From Streptomyces sp. JJ38 (GTDB taxonomy: Bacteria > Actinomycetota > Actinomycetes > Streptomycetales > Streptomycetaceae), in NCBI RefSeq assembly GCF_019303475.1, contig NZ_JABLSI010000006.1:63473-127472 (forward strand): a DNA stretch of 64,000 bases. The letters run 5' to 3'. Both the position numbers and the translations under genes were made by a program. This document shows, piece after piece, positions 56,805 through 64,000 of this stretch; position 1 is the first letter of the stretch, and the number at the start of each line of letters is the position of its first letter. The notes beneath the pieces were generated by a model. That model had not been told where the DNA came from. It did not search any database and was given only the letters and a program-made list of their open reading frames with translations.

Positions 56805-58115
56805 TCAGTTCCGGGGCAGGCCGAGCAGATGGACGGAGGCGCCCGCGCCGGCGCCGCCGGGCGGGATGACCGCCAGCGCCGTTGCGGAGGCGATCCCCCG
56901 GAGCATAGCCGGGCCGTGGTAACGCAGCGGAGCCGCGGTCCCCGAACGGTGGGCGACGGGCACGAGCCGGGTGTCGGTGGGGTGCCCGGGCACGCGTTCG
57001 CCGAGCCGCGCGGTGCCGGGCCCCTCGTCCGGGTCCCGGTCGGCCAGGGCACGCAGCAGCGGCTCGGCCAGGGTCAGCAGCGCGGAGACGGCGGCCAGCG
57101 GGTTGCCCGGCAGCCCCACCACGTGCCGCCCGTCGGGGAGGACGGCGAGCAGCATGGGGTGGCCGGGCCGCACGGCGACGCCGTCCACGACGAACGTGGC
57201 CCCGGCCTCCGTCAGGGCGGGCCGCAGGTGGTCCACGGGGCCCGCGGCCGTCGACCCGGTGGTGACGAGGACGTCGACCCCGCCCTCCCTCCCCGTCTCG
57301 GCGAGCGCCTGACGCAGGGCGTCGGCGCTGTCCCCCAGGTGCCGGGTGGCGACGACGTCGGCGCCCAGGCCGGCCAGCCAGGGGCCGACGAGGGGACCGA
57401 GGGCGTCGCGGATGCGCCCCTCGGCGGGCACGCCCTCGGTCAGCAGCTCCTCGCCGAGGACGAGCACCTCGGCCCGCGGCCGGCGGGTCAGCGGCAGCGT
57501 GTCGTACCCGGCGGCGGCGGCCAGCCCCAGCACGGCGGGGGTCACGGCCGTTCCGGCGGGCAGCAGCAGGTCGCCGGTGCGGCACTCCTGGCCGCGGGGC
57601 CGGATGTCCGCGCCGTGCGCCGGGGTGTCGGGCGCGGTGAGCCGGCCACCGCCCGCGAAGCCGTGTTCGCGGCGCAGGACGGCCGTGGCGTTCTCGGGGA
57701 CGCGGGCGCCGGTGGCGATGGCCACGGCGTGCCCGTCGGGCAGCCGCGCGGGGCTGTCTCCGGCGAGGATGCCGGGGTCGGCCTCGTCCAGCTCCCAGGG
57801 CCCGGGGCCGGCCACGGCCCAGCCGTCCATGGCGGAGGTGTCGAAGGCGGGCAGATCGGTGAGGGCGGGCAGCGGCGCGGCGAGCGTGTGGCCGAGCGCC
57901 TCGCTCAGGGGGAGCTCGACGGCCTCGCCCGCCCGGCCCGCCGCCCGCGCCGCGGCCCGTGCGTCGGCCCAGGACACGGCCGTTCCGCCGCCCGGCGTCG
58001 CCGGGTCGGGGCGGCGCGGCGGGGGCGCGGGAGCCAGGCCCGCCGCGCCGTTGGCCAGGGCCAGGGCGTCGTCGAACTCGTCGTTCATCGGCGGGTTGGG
58101 GGGTGTGGGGTTCAT
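56805..58115 (-). CDS. moeA: Molybdopterin molybdenumtransferase-like protein (MoeA)
   Basis: A 436-aa MoeA-family protein, which inserts molybdate into adenylylated molybdopterin. Domain order is normal: LPAFDTSAMDGWAVAG near 90-105, AVAIATGARVPENATAVLRREHG, the MoCF-binding domain with VLGEELLTEG and VDVLVTTGSTAAGPVDHLRPAL, then LPGNPLAAVSALLTL and a C-terminal barrel domain. The loop usually TTGGVS.G..D is TTGSTAAG here, so a catalytic-loop glycine and serine differ and activity may be altered. The first 40 residues are Pro-rich. ATG 58115 has AAGG upstream; another Met follows nine codons later. mobA precedes it by 32 bases. Confidence 0.85.
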   Translation of the reverse strand: MNPTPPNPPMNDEFDDALALANGAAGLAPAPPPRRPDPATPGGGTAVSWADARAAARAAGRAGEAVELPLSEALGHTLAAPLPALTDLPAFDTSAMDGWAVAGPGPWELDEADPGILAGDSPARLPDGHAVAIATGARVPENATAVLRREHGFAGGGRLTAPDTPAHGADIRPRGQECRTGDLLLPAGTAVTPAVLGLAAAAGYDTLPLTRRPRAEVLVLGEELLTEGVPAEGRIRDALGPLVGPWLAGLGADVVATRHLGDSADALRQALAETGREGGVDVLVTTGSTAAGPVDHLRPALTEAGATFVVDGVAVRPGHPMLLAVLPDGRHVVGLPGNPLAAVSALLTLAEPLLRALADRDPDEGPGTARLGERVPGHPTDTRLVPVAHRSGTAAPLRYHGPAMLRGIASATALAVIPPGGAGAGASVHLLGLPRN

Positions 58116-58147
58116 CGGCCTTGTTCCCTCGACGTGTTCCTCGGCCG

Positions 58148-59053
58148 TCAGCCGACGGCGGGTGGGGCGGCGTCCGGGCCGCCCGACGCCTCCTGGTTCC
58201 AGCGGTCGGCCAGGGCGGCGGCCTTGCGGAGGGCGACGGTGACGTCCTGCGGGGAGCCGCCCTGGAGGGCGGCGGCGTAGCCGACCAGGAACGTGGTCAG
58301 TGGCGCCGCCGGGCGGGCCACGCCGTGCGCGGCGTCACGCGCGAGATCGAGTACGGCGTTGATGTCGACGTCGAGATCGAGGCCGAGTTCCGCCTTGACT
58401 GCGGTGGTCCATTCTTCCAGCACACGCCCATGCTCCCTGATGCGCGCGCGGGCCGCCGCGATGTCGCCCCAGGTGTCGCAGTCGGCGGCGGTCTCGGCGG
58501 CGAGCGGTACCCGGCGGACGGCGAGCTCGGCGGTGAGCAGCCGCAGCGGCAGATGGTCCAGGCGGCCGTGCTCGGCGGCCAGCAGCGCCAGCTCGCGGCG
58601 CAGTGGCTCGGCCCGGTGGACGGCCAGGAGCGGCTGGTCGCGCCCGCCGTGGGTGGCGAGCACGCACTCGGCCTCCGGGGCGCGCGCCAGCTCGGCGTGG
58701 AGCAGGCGGACGGCGTCGGGGCCGAGGAAGGGCAGGTCGGCGGAGAGCACGAGCACGGTCCCGGCGGTGACGTGGTCGAGCCCGGCGGCCAGCGCGGCCA
58801 GCGGCCCGGCGCCGGGGCGGGCCTCGCGCGCCCAGGTCACCGGGCGGGCGGTGGGCCTGCGGGGGCCGACGACGACGGCCCGTCCGGCGTCCGGGCAGGC
58901 CGACAGCGTGCGGTCCAGCAGGGTGCGCCCGCCCACGGTGACGGCGGGCTTGTCGGTGCCGCCGAGCCGCCGGGCGGCCCCGCCGGCCAGCACGACGGCG
59001 TCGTACCGGCCGTACCGGCCGTAGGCGCCGCCCGCGTCATCCGTGTCCGTCAC
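58148..59053 (-). CDS. mobA: Molybdenum cofactor guanylyltransferase fused to a DUF6457 domain
   Basis: A 301-aa two-domain protein. Residues about 18-205 are a MobA-like nucleotidyltransferase: VVLAGGAARRLGGTDKPAVTVGGRTLLDRTL, then LVLSADLPFLGPDAVRLL with the metal Asp, and DCDTWGDIAAAR. Residues about 218-290 (LEEWTTAVKAELGLDLD, then TTFLVGYAAALQGG) are a DUF6457 helical domain often found beside or fused to MobA in actinobacteria. It would attach GMP to molybdopterin. GTG 59053 has no ribosome site but has TACGCT seven bases upstream, so a leaderless transcript is likely. It heads the mobA-moeA-channel unit. Confidence 0.9.
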   Translation of the reverse strand: MTDTDDAGGAYGRYGRYDAVVLAGGAARRLGGTDKPAVTVGGRTLLDRTLSACPDAGRAVVVGPRRPTARPVTWAREARPGAGPLAALAAGLDHVTAGTVLVLSADLPFLGPDAVRLLHAELARAPEAECVLATHGGRDQPLLAVHRAEPLRRELALLAAEHGRLDHLPLRLLTAELAVRRVPLAAETAADCDTWGDIAAARARIREHGRVLEEWTTAVKAELGLDLDVDINAVLDLARDAAHGVARPAAPLTTFLVGYAAALQGGSPQDVTVALRKAAALADRWNQEASGGPDAAPPAVG

Positions 59054-59166
59054 GAGGTAGAGCGTACGGCCCGGGTGGCCCGAGGGTACGGGCCACCCGG
59101 CCGCCCGGGCCGGACGGCCGGTGCGGCGGCCGTCCCGCGGGCGCGGCCCGGCGAGGGCCACGCGGA

Positions 59167-60579
59167 CTACAGGGTGCGCAGCAGGACCGCGGGGTGCTCG
59201 ACGCAGTCGGCCACGTAGCGCAGGAAGCCGCCCGCCGTGCCGCCGTCGCAGACGCGGTGGTCGAAGGTGAGGGAGAGCTGCACGACGTGCCGCACCGCCA
59301 ACTCGCCCTCGTGCACCCACGGCTTGGGCACGATGCGGCCGACGCCGAGCATGGCCGCCTCGGGGTGGTTGATGATCGGCGTGGAGCCGTCGACACCGAA
59401 GACCCCGTAGTTGTTGAGGGTGAACGTGCCGCCGGTCAGCTCGGCCGGGCCGAGCCTGCCCTCCCGCGCCACGTCGGTGAGCCGCTGCAACTCGGCGCTG
59501 AGGTCCTGGGCGTTGCGCCGGTGGGCGTCCTTGACGACGGGCACCATCAGGCCCCGGTCCGTCTGCGCGGCGAAGCCCAGGTGCACGGCGGGCAGCCGGA
59601 CGATCTCGCGCCGCTCGGTGTCCACCGTCGAGTTGAGCTCGGGGTAGCGGTCCAGGGCGGCGACGCAGATGCGGCCGAGCAGGGCCAGCAGCGAGATCTT
59701 GGGTCCCGCCGCGTTCATGGCCCGGCGGGCGGCGAGGAGTTCGGTGGCGTCGGCGTCCACCCAGCAGGTGGCGTCGGGGATCTCGCCGCGACTGCGGGAG
59801 AGCTTGTCCGCCACGGCGCCGCGCAGGCCCTTGAGCGGCAGCCGCTCGCCCGCCGGGGGTCCCCCCGGACGGAGTCCGGGGGAGGGCGCCGGTGCCGGGG
59901 CGGGTGCGGCGGGTTCGGGGGAGGGTGCGGCGGCCCGTTCGACGTCGGCGCGCAGGATGAGGCCCTGCGGGCCCGTCCCGGAGACGGTGCGCAGGTCGAT
60001 GCCGCGCTCCCGGGCGATGCGGCGCACGAGCGGTGAGATGACGGCGAGCGCGGTGCCGTTGGCCTCCACCGGACTCCGTCCGGGGGGACTCCCAGCGACC
60101 GGGGGCCCCACCGGACGGAGTCCGGGAGAGGGCGCGGAGGCGGCCGGGGCGGGCGGGGGAGCCGCGGGGGCGGACAGGGTGGGGCGGTAGGCGCTGCGGC
60201 GGCGCCTGCGGGGCGCGGCGGCCGTGCCGTAGCCGACGAGGACGTTCCCGGAGCCCTCCTGCTCGGCGGCGGACCGCTCCGAGGTGGTCTGCTCGCCGGC
60301 GTCGTCGGCCCCCGGGCCGTCGGCGGACGACGGCGAGGAGGCGGCGACGGTGACCAGGGGCGCGCCGACGGGGATCTCGTCCCCCTCGGCGCCGAAGCGG
60401 GCGGTGACCACGCCGCCGTAGGGGCACGGCACCTCGACCATGGCCTTGGCCGTCTCGACCTCGACGACCGGCTGGTCCACGGCGACGACGTCGCCGACCT
60501 CCACCAGCCAGCGGGTGATCTCGGCCTCGGTGAGGCCCTCGCCCAGATCCGGCAGTGTGAACTCGCGTACCTCGGGCAT
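59167..60579 (-). CDS. bkdC: Branched-chain 2-oxoacid dehydrogenase E2, set 2
   Basis: A 470-aa lipoyl acyltransferase: lipoyl domain at 1-80 with K45 in VETAKAMVEVP, linker, subunit-binding domain (ISPLVRRIARERGIDLRTVSGTGPQGLILRADVERA), and catalytic domain ending DHRVCDG with H441 and D445. Three copies of the palindromic repeat lie in its two linkers (59854-59888, 60067-60095, 60101-60133), coding for the SPGLRPGGPPAGE and SPGLRPVGPPVAGSPPGRSP segments. Its ATG 60579 shares one base with the E1 beta stop (TGATG), so the operon is tightly coupled. It is likely part of the valine/leucine/isoleucine degradation complex. Confidence 0.93.
   Translation of the reverse strand: MPEVREFTLPDLGEGLTEAEITRWLVEVGDVVAVDQPVVEVETAKAMVEVPCPYGGVVTARFGAEGDEIPVGAPLVTVAASSPSSADGPGADDAGEQTTSERSAAEQEGSGNVLVGYGTAAAPRRRRRSAYRPTLSAPAAPPPAPAASAPSPGLRPVGPPVAGSPPGRSPVEANGTALAVISPLVRRIARERGIDLRTVSGTGPQGLILRADVERAAAPSPEPAAPAPAPAPSPGLRPGGPPAGERLPLKGLRGAVADKLSRSRGEIPDATCWVDADATELLAARRAMNAAGPKISLLALLGRICVAALDRYPELNSTVDTERREIVRLPAVHLGFAAQTDRGLMVPVVKDAHRRNAQDLSAELQRLTDVAREGRLGPAELTGGTFTLNNYGVFGVDGSTPIINHPEAAMLGVGRIVPKPWVHEGELAVRHVVQLSLTFDHRVCDGGTAGGFLRYVADCVEHPAVLLRTL
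59854..59888 (+). repeat. Palindromic repeat in coding DNA, copy 3
   Basis: CGGGGGTCCCCCCGGACGGAG then TCCGGGGGAGGGC, with a perfect hairpin CCCCCGGAC-GGA-GTCCGGGGG. It falls in frame in the second linker of the set 2 E2. Confidence 0.85.
60067..60095 (-). repeat. Palindromic repeat in coding DNA, copy 4 (inverted)
   Basis: CACCGGACTCCGTCCGGGGGGACTCCCA is the inverse-orientation copy, six bases from copy 5, in the first linker of the set 2 E2. Confidence 0.8.
60101..60133 (+). repeat. Palindromic repeat in coding DNA, copy 5
   Basis: GGGGGCCCCACCGGACGGAG then TCCGGGAGAGGGC. It is a slightly degenerate forward copy next to inverted copy 4. Confidence 0.8.
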
Positions 60580-61637
60580 CAGCGCACGTCCCCTTCCGTC
60601 CACCGCGACTCCCACTGGAGCCGGTCCACGGCGTCCAGGATGCGGTCCACACCGGGCAGATGGTGGCGTTCCAGCATCGGCGGCGGGTAGGGGAGGTCGA
60701 AACCGGCCACGCGGAGCACCGGCGCCTCCAGGTGGTGGAAGCAGCGCTCGGTGACGCGGGCGGCGATCTCGCCGCCGGGCCCGCCGAAGCCGGTGGACTC
60801 GTGGACGACGACGGCCCGCCCGGTGCGCCGCACGGACGCGGTGACCGTCTCGTCGTCGAAGGGCACCAGCGAGCGCAGGTCCACGACCTCCAGGTCCCAG
60901 CCCTCGGCCCGGGCGGCCTCGGCGGCCTCCAGGCACACGGGCACGGACGGGCCGTAGGTGAGCAGCGTCGCGGAGGTGCCGGTCCGGCGGACGACAGCGC
61001 GGCCGATGGGCTCGACGGCCGTCGGCGCCTCCGGGTCCCAGGCGTCCTTGGACCAGTAGAGCCGCTTGGGCTCCAGGAAGATCACCGGGTCGTCCGAGGC
61101 GATGGCCTCGCGCAGCATGCCGTAGGCGTCGGCCACGGTCGCCGGGGTGAGGACGTGCAGGCCGGGGGTGGCGATGTAGTACGCCTCGGAGGAGTCGCTG
61201 TGGTGCTCGACGCCCCCGATGCCGCCGCCGTAGGGCACCCGGACGGTGATGGGCATGGGCAGCGCGCCGCGCGTGCGGTTGCGCATGCGGGACACGTGCG
61301 AGATGAGCTGCTCGAAGGCCGGGTAGGCGAACGCGTCGAACTGCATCTCCACGACCGGCCGCAGCCCGTACATCGCCATGCCCACGGCGGCACCGAGGAT
61401 GCCGGCCTCGGCCAGCGGGGTGTCGGTGCAGCGGTCCTCGCCGAACTCCTTGGCCAGGCCGTCCGTGACGCGGAAGACGCCGCCGAGGGTGCCGACGTCC
61501 TCGCCGAGCACGTGGACCGTCGGGTCCTCGGCCATGGCGTCCCGCATGGCGCGGTTGAGCGCCTGGCCGAGCGGGGTGGGCTTGGGGGCGGCCGTCGTCG
61601 TCGGGCCGCCCGGTCGGCTGGTGGCCGCCGTGCTCAT
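60579..61637 (-). CDS. bkdB: Branched-chain 2-oxoacid dehydrogenase E1 beta, set 2
   Basis: A 352-aa E1 beta chain: VHVLGEDVGTLGGVFRVTDGLAKEFG, TDTPLAEAGILGAAVGMAMYGLRPVVEMQF, RVPYGGGIGGVEHHSDSSE, and the C-terminal LEVVDLRSLVPFDDETV and VVVHESTGFGGPGGEIAA. The N-terminus carries a 20-residue Thr/Pro/Ala extension. ATG 61637 overlaps the E1 alpha stop (ATGA). It forms the E1 decarboxylase with the upstream gene product. Confidence 0.94.
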   Translation of the reverse strand: MSTAATSRPGGPTTTAAPKPTPLGQALNRAMRDAMAEDPTVHVLGEDVGTLGGVFRVTDGLAKEFGEDRCTDTPLAEAGILGAAVGMAMYGLRPVVEMQFDAFAYPAFEQLISHVSRMRNRTRGALPMPITVRVPYGGGIGGVEHHSDSSEAYYIATPGLHVLTPATVADAYGMLREAIASDDPVIFLEPKRLYWSKDAWDPEAPTAVEPIGRAVVRRTGTSATLLTYGPSVPVCLEAAEAARAEGWDLEVVDLRSLVPFDDETVTASVRRTGRAVVVHESTGFGGPGGEIAARVTERCFHHLEAPVLRVAGFDLPYPPPMLERHHLPGVDRILDAVDRLQWESRWTEGDVR

Positions 61638-62785
61638 CGGTGGTCCTCCTCGTGCTGCGCCGCGTCCTGTTCCTCGGCCGCGGCCAGCTCGGCCCGCAGC
61701 TGGTCGGCCTGCTCGCGCAGCTGGCTCGTCTTCTGGGCGTAGACGTGGTCGAACAGGCTCATCGGGTCCAGCTCGGCGTCCGCGTTCATGCTGTCCCGCA
61801 GCTTCGCGGCCATGGCCTCGGCGGCCTCCCGGGCCGCGGCGACGCCCGCCTCGTCCAGCAGGCCGCGCTGGGTCAGCTCGGCCTCCAGCAGGGCGACCGG
61901 GTCGTGCTCGCGCCACTCGTCCACCTCGGCGTCGCCCCGGTAGCGGGTGGCGTCGTCGGCGTTGGTGTGCGCGTCCATCCGGTACGTCACCGCCTCGATG
62001 AGCGTCGGTCCGGCGCCGCGCCGGGCCCGCTCGACGGCCTCCGACAGCACCTCGTACATCGCCGGGGCGTCGTTCCCGTCCACCAGGCGGCCGGGCATGC
62101 CGTAGCCGACGGCCTTGTGGGCGAGCGTCGGGGCGGCGGTCTGCTTGGACAGCGGCACGGAGATCGCGAAGCCGTTGTTCTGCACCAGGAAGACGACGGG
62201 CGCCTGCCAGACGGCGGCGAAGTTCAGCGCCTCGTGGAAGTCCCCCTCGCTGGTGCCGCCGTCGCCGACCATGGCGAGCGCCACGACGTCGTCACCGCGC
62301 AGCCGGGCCGCGTGGGCGAGGCCGACGGCGTGCGGCAGCTGCGTGGCCAGCGGCGTGCTCAGCGGCGCGACGCGGCACGCCCGCGGGTCGTAGCCCGAGT
62401 GCCAGTCACCGCGCAGCAGCGTGAGGGCCTGCGCGGGCTCCACCCCGCGGGCGACGACGGCGAGGGTGTCGCGGTAGGAGGGGAACAGCCAGTCCTGCTC
62501 CTTGAGGGCGAGCGCGGCGGCGACCTCGCACGCCTCCTGACCCGTCGTGGACGGGTACACGGCCAGCCTGCCCTGCTTGGTCAGGGCGGTGGCCTGCTGG
62601 TTGTAGCGGCGACCCTTGACGAGCTGCGTGTACAGCTCGGCCATCAGCTCCGGGTCGAGCTCGGCACCGGTGCCCAGCAGGCGGTACGGCTCCTCGTCCG
62701 GCAGCAGCGGCGCCGCGTCGGTACGCGGGCGCCAGGCGGGCGGCGGGGCGGGGCGATACGCGCCGGTCTGCGCGACGACCGTCAT
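61634..62785 (-). CDS. bkdA: Branched-chain 2-oxoacid dehydrogenase E1 alpha, set 2
   Basis: A 383-aa thiamine-diphosphate-binding chain: STTGQEACEVAAALAL, LFPSYRDTLAVVARG, the cofactor motif GDGGTSEGDFHEALNFAAVWQAPVVFLVQNNGFAIS, and RMDAHTNADDATRYR. It lacks the Lys/Ala-rich tail of the set 1 alpha chain. ATG 62785 has GGAGG ten bases upstream; the longer frame to 62938 has no site. It is the first gene of the operon and diverges from an Lrp-family gene, matching the bkd/bkdR arrangement known in Streptomyces. Confidence 0.94.
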   Translation of the reverse strand: MTVVAQTGAYRPAPPPAWRPRTDAAPLLPDEEPYRLLGTGAELDPELMAELYTQLVKGRRYNQQATALTKQGRLAVYPSTTGQEACEVAAALALKEQDWLFPSYRDTLAVVARGVEPAQALTLLRGDWHSGYDPRACRVAPLSTPLATQLPHAVGLAHAARLRGDDVVALAMVGDGGTSEGDFHEALNFAAVWQAPVVFLVQNNGFAISVPLSKQTAAPTLAHKAVGYGMPGRLVDGNDAPAMYEVLSEAVERARRGAGPTLIEAVTYRMDAHTNADDATRYRGDAEVDEWREHDPVALLEAELTQRGLLDEAGVAAAREAAEAMAAKLRDSMNADAELDPMSLFDHVYAQKTSQLREQADQLRAELAAAEEQDAAQHEEDHR

Positions 62786-62982
62786 GTCGGGCACACCTCC
62801 GGGTGGGCGGCGGGCGGACGGGTGGGCGGGGGGTGGCGAGCCTCGGGGTGACCGGGGTCTCTCCCCTACCGATTGTTCGGTCTGGCGTGCATTCTGGCTA
62901 CAGGTGGTGCGCCGCCGTGGACGAATGGCCGTCCACACCCGGGGTCGCGCGCCAGACGTCCAACGAGGGAGGGCCGCACGCC

Positions 62983-63465
62983 ATGGCGGATGAACAGATG
63001 GCCGGAACGGGCCTCACGCCCCGGCCGCTGGACGCGGTCGACCGGCAGATCCTCGGCATCCTCCAGACGGACGGCCGGGCCTCCGTCCGCTCGGTCGCCG
63101 ACCGCGTCCACATCTCCCGGGCCAGCGCCTACGCCCGCATCAACCGGCTCGTCGACGACGGCGTCATCCGCGGCTTCAGCGCCCGCGTCGACCACGAGCG
63201 GGCGGGCCAGGGCGCCTCCGCCTACGTGACGCTCAAGATCGTGCAGAACACGTGGCGCACCGTGCGCGAGCAGCTCCAGCAGCTGCCGGGCGCCACCCAC
63301 ATCGCGCTGGTCAGCGGGGATTTCGACGTGCTCCTGCTCGTCCACACGGCCGACAACCGGGCCCTGCGCGAGCTGGTGCTCACCCGCATCCAGTCCATCC
63401 CCGAGGTGCTGAGCACCCGCACCCTCCTCGTCTTCGAGGAGACCGACCTCCACCCCACGCCCTGA
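62983..63465 (+). CDS. bkdR: Lrp/AsnC-family regulator, probable bkd operon regulator
   Basis: A 160-aa Lrp/AsnC protein: helix-turn-helix at about 17-60 (VDRQILGILQTDGRASVRSVADRVHISRASAYARINRLVDDGVI) and a RAM ligand-binding domain (ASAYVTLKIVQ, HIALVSGDFDVLLLVHTADN, STRTLLVFEETD). Lrp proteins form octamers and respond to amino acids. Its position divergent from bkdA by 197 bases, together with the known role of BkdR in Streptomyces, makes control of the set 2 bkd genes by branched-chain amino acids likely. ATG 62983 has GAGGGAGG about ten bases upstream. Confidence 0.9.
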   Translation: MADEQMAGTGLTPRPLDAVDRQILGILQTDGRASVRSVADRVHISRASAYARINRLVDDGVIRGFSARVDHERAGQGASAYVTLKIVQNTWRTVREQLQQLPGATHIALVSGDFDVLLLVHTADNRALRELVLTRIQSIPEVLSTRTLLVFEETDLHPTP

Positions 63466-63501
63466 CGGGGAGCCGGGAACCGCGCGAACGGCCACGACAC
63501 C

Positions 63502-63548
63502 GCGCGCTTGGGAGGTCTGCGCTGAGGCGCAGGGCTGGCGAGCGCAGC
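63502..63548 (-). repeat. Intergenic repeat, copy C (inverted)
   Basis: GCGCGCTTGGGAGGTCTGCG...GAGGCGCAGGGCTGGCGAGCGCAG is the near-identical reverse complement of 7941-7989. Just before it, GGGAACCGCGCGAACGGCCACG (about 63476) echoes the string after the hairpin at 7797-7816, so two repeat elements co-occur at both places. The rest of 63466-63702 is GC-rich with no gene. Confidence 0.75.
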
Positions 63549-63702
63549 CCCCGGCACCGCAGCCGGGCGGCCGGGGCCCGCGGGTCCGGGGCCCCGGGGC
63601 GGAGCCCCGGGAAAAGCCCGCCGCGACGGCGGCGAACCCCACGTCGAGAGTCCGGCGGAAGGGAAGCGAACCCCGGCCACGGCGTGGGAAGCCGCCGGCC
63701 GC

Positions 63703-64000
63703 TCAGGTCACCCGCAGGCCCGCGAAGGCCATGCGGACGACGGCGGCGGCGACCTCGGGCTCGGCCGAGCCGCGCTCGGGCCGGTACCACTCCACGATCG
63801 AGTTGATCATGCCGAAGAGAAGCCGGGTGGCCAGCCGCACGTCGATGTCGGCGCGCAGATCCCCCTCGGCCGCCGCCTGCTTCAGCAGCTCGGCGACCTG
63901 CTGGTCGAACTCCCGGCGGCGGGCCAGCGCCCACCGCTCGGTGTCCGTGTTGCCGTGGACCCGCAGCAGCAGCGTCACGTACGGCAGCTCGGCCATCAGC
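63703..64000 (-). CDS. TetR-family regulator, C-terminal part (cut by window edge)
   Basis: The frame is open from beyond base 64000 to the TGA at 63703. The visible residues LMAELPYVTLLLRVHGNTDTERWALARRREFDQQVAELLKQAAAEGDLRADIDVRLATRLLFGMINSIVEWYRPE match the ligand-binding helices of TetR/AcrR regulators, notably the R.LFGM.N...EWY pattern of the KstR2/FadR-like group. The DNA-binding N-terminus lies outside the window. An ATG at 63996 is internal and is not a start. Confidence 0.85.
   Translation of the reverse strand, partial: LMAELPYVTLLLRVHGNTDTERWALARRREFDQQVAELLKQAAAEGDLRADIDVRLATRLLFGMINSIVEWYRPERGSAEPEVAAAVVRMAFAGLRVT

Noticed and set aside
1..64000. tRNA, rRNA, CRISPR arrays and integrase genes
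   Set aside because: Scanned by eye on both strands; nothing convincing. A covariance-model scan would be decisive for tRNAs.

Overview
The window is about 72% GC with gene-dense, strand-switching coding sequence, GTG and TTG starts, TTA used as a rare codon, and families typical of Streptomyces: ECF41 sigma factor, SpoIIE-type phosphatases, PASTA kinase, XRE/DUF5753 regulator with DUF397 partner, the proteasome activator Bpa, mycothiol-type ArsC and two branched-chain 2-oxoacid dehydrogenase (Bkd) operons. From memory, the order metG, aspS, fadE, M18 aminopeptidase, kinases, bkd set, bpa, second bkd set with an Lrp regulator matches the core chromosome of Streptomyces coelicolor. That synteny is recalled and was not computed here.

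Left edge to 5.5 kb: a truncated kinase gene and a DUF397 fragment, then an inserted block (about 632-4446) of visibly lower GC. It is bounded by a 78-bp direct repeat made of the last codons of the membrane protein gene at 4450-5487. The block carries five genes in 4-nt overlaps: a small secreted peptide, a DUF5819 (SdpA-like) protein, an HTTM (SdpB-like) membrane protein, an 83-aa membrane protein with a TTA codon, and a beta-lactamase-fold hydrolase. This looks like an Sdp-type secreted-peptide toxin locus and is the best candidate for an undescribed system in the window.

5.5-15.2 kb is core: PhoX phosphatase, metG, SigJ-like sigma factor, aspS and a SpoIIE-type phosphatase. 15.3-27 kb is accessory. 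An IS200/IS605-like element with intact tnpB and decayed tnpA splits a NADAR gene, and precise removal restores its frame. Next come an ArsR-like regulator with an MFS exporter, then an arsenic block (ArsO-like flavoprotein, AqpS-type aquaglyceroporin, ArsR, ArsC) with gene remnants, a DUF5753/DUF397 pair facing four overlapping small genes, and a pirin.

27.6-44.2 kb: SseB-like protein, acyl-CoA dehydrogenase, M18 aminopeptidase, a second SpoIIE phosphatase, a thioredoxin-NHL protein, a three-gene WXG100-like secreted/surface module, a nitrilase-fold hydrolase, a DinB/maleylpyruvate-isomerase-like enzyme, and a GntR-MFS pair.

44.2-64 kb: two divergent Ser/Thr kinases, a frameshifted LuxR response regulator, a first bkd-type E1alpha-E1beta-E2 operon, Bpa, a Pro-rich membrane-anchored protein, a quinone oxidoreductase, a K+ channel-moeA-mobA group, a second bkd operon with a divergent Lrp-type regulator, and a truncated TetR gene. 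Short palindromic repeats lie in frame inside several linker-coding regions, and another GC-rich repeat family occupies intergenic gaps. No tRNA, rRNA, CRISPR array or integrase was seen.
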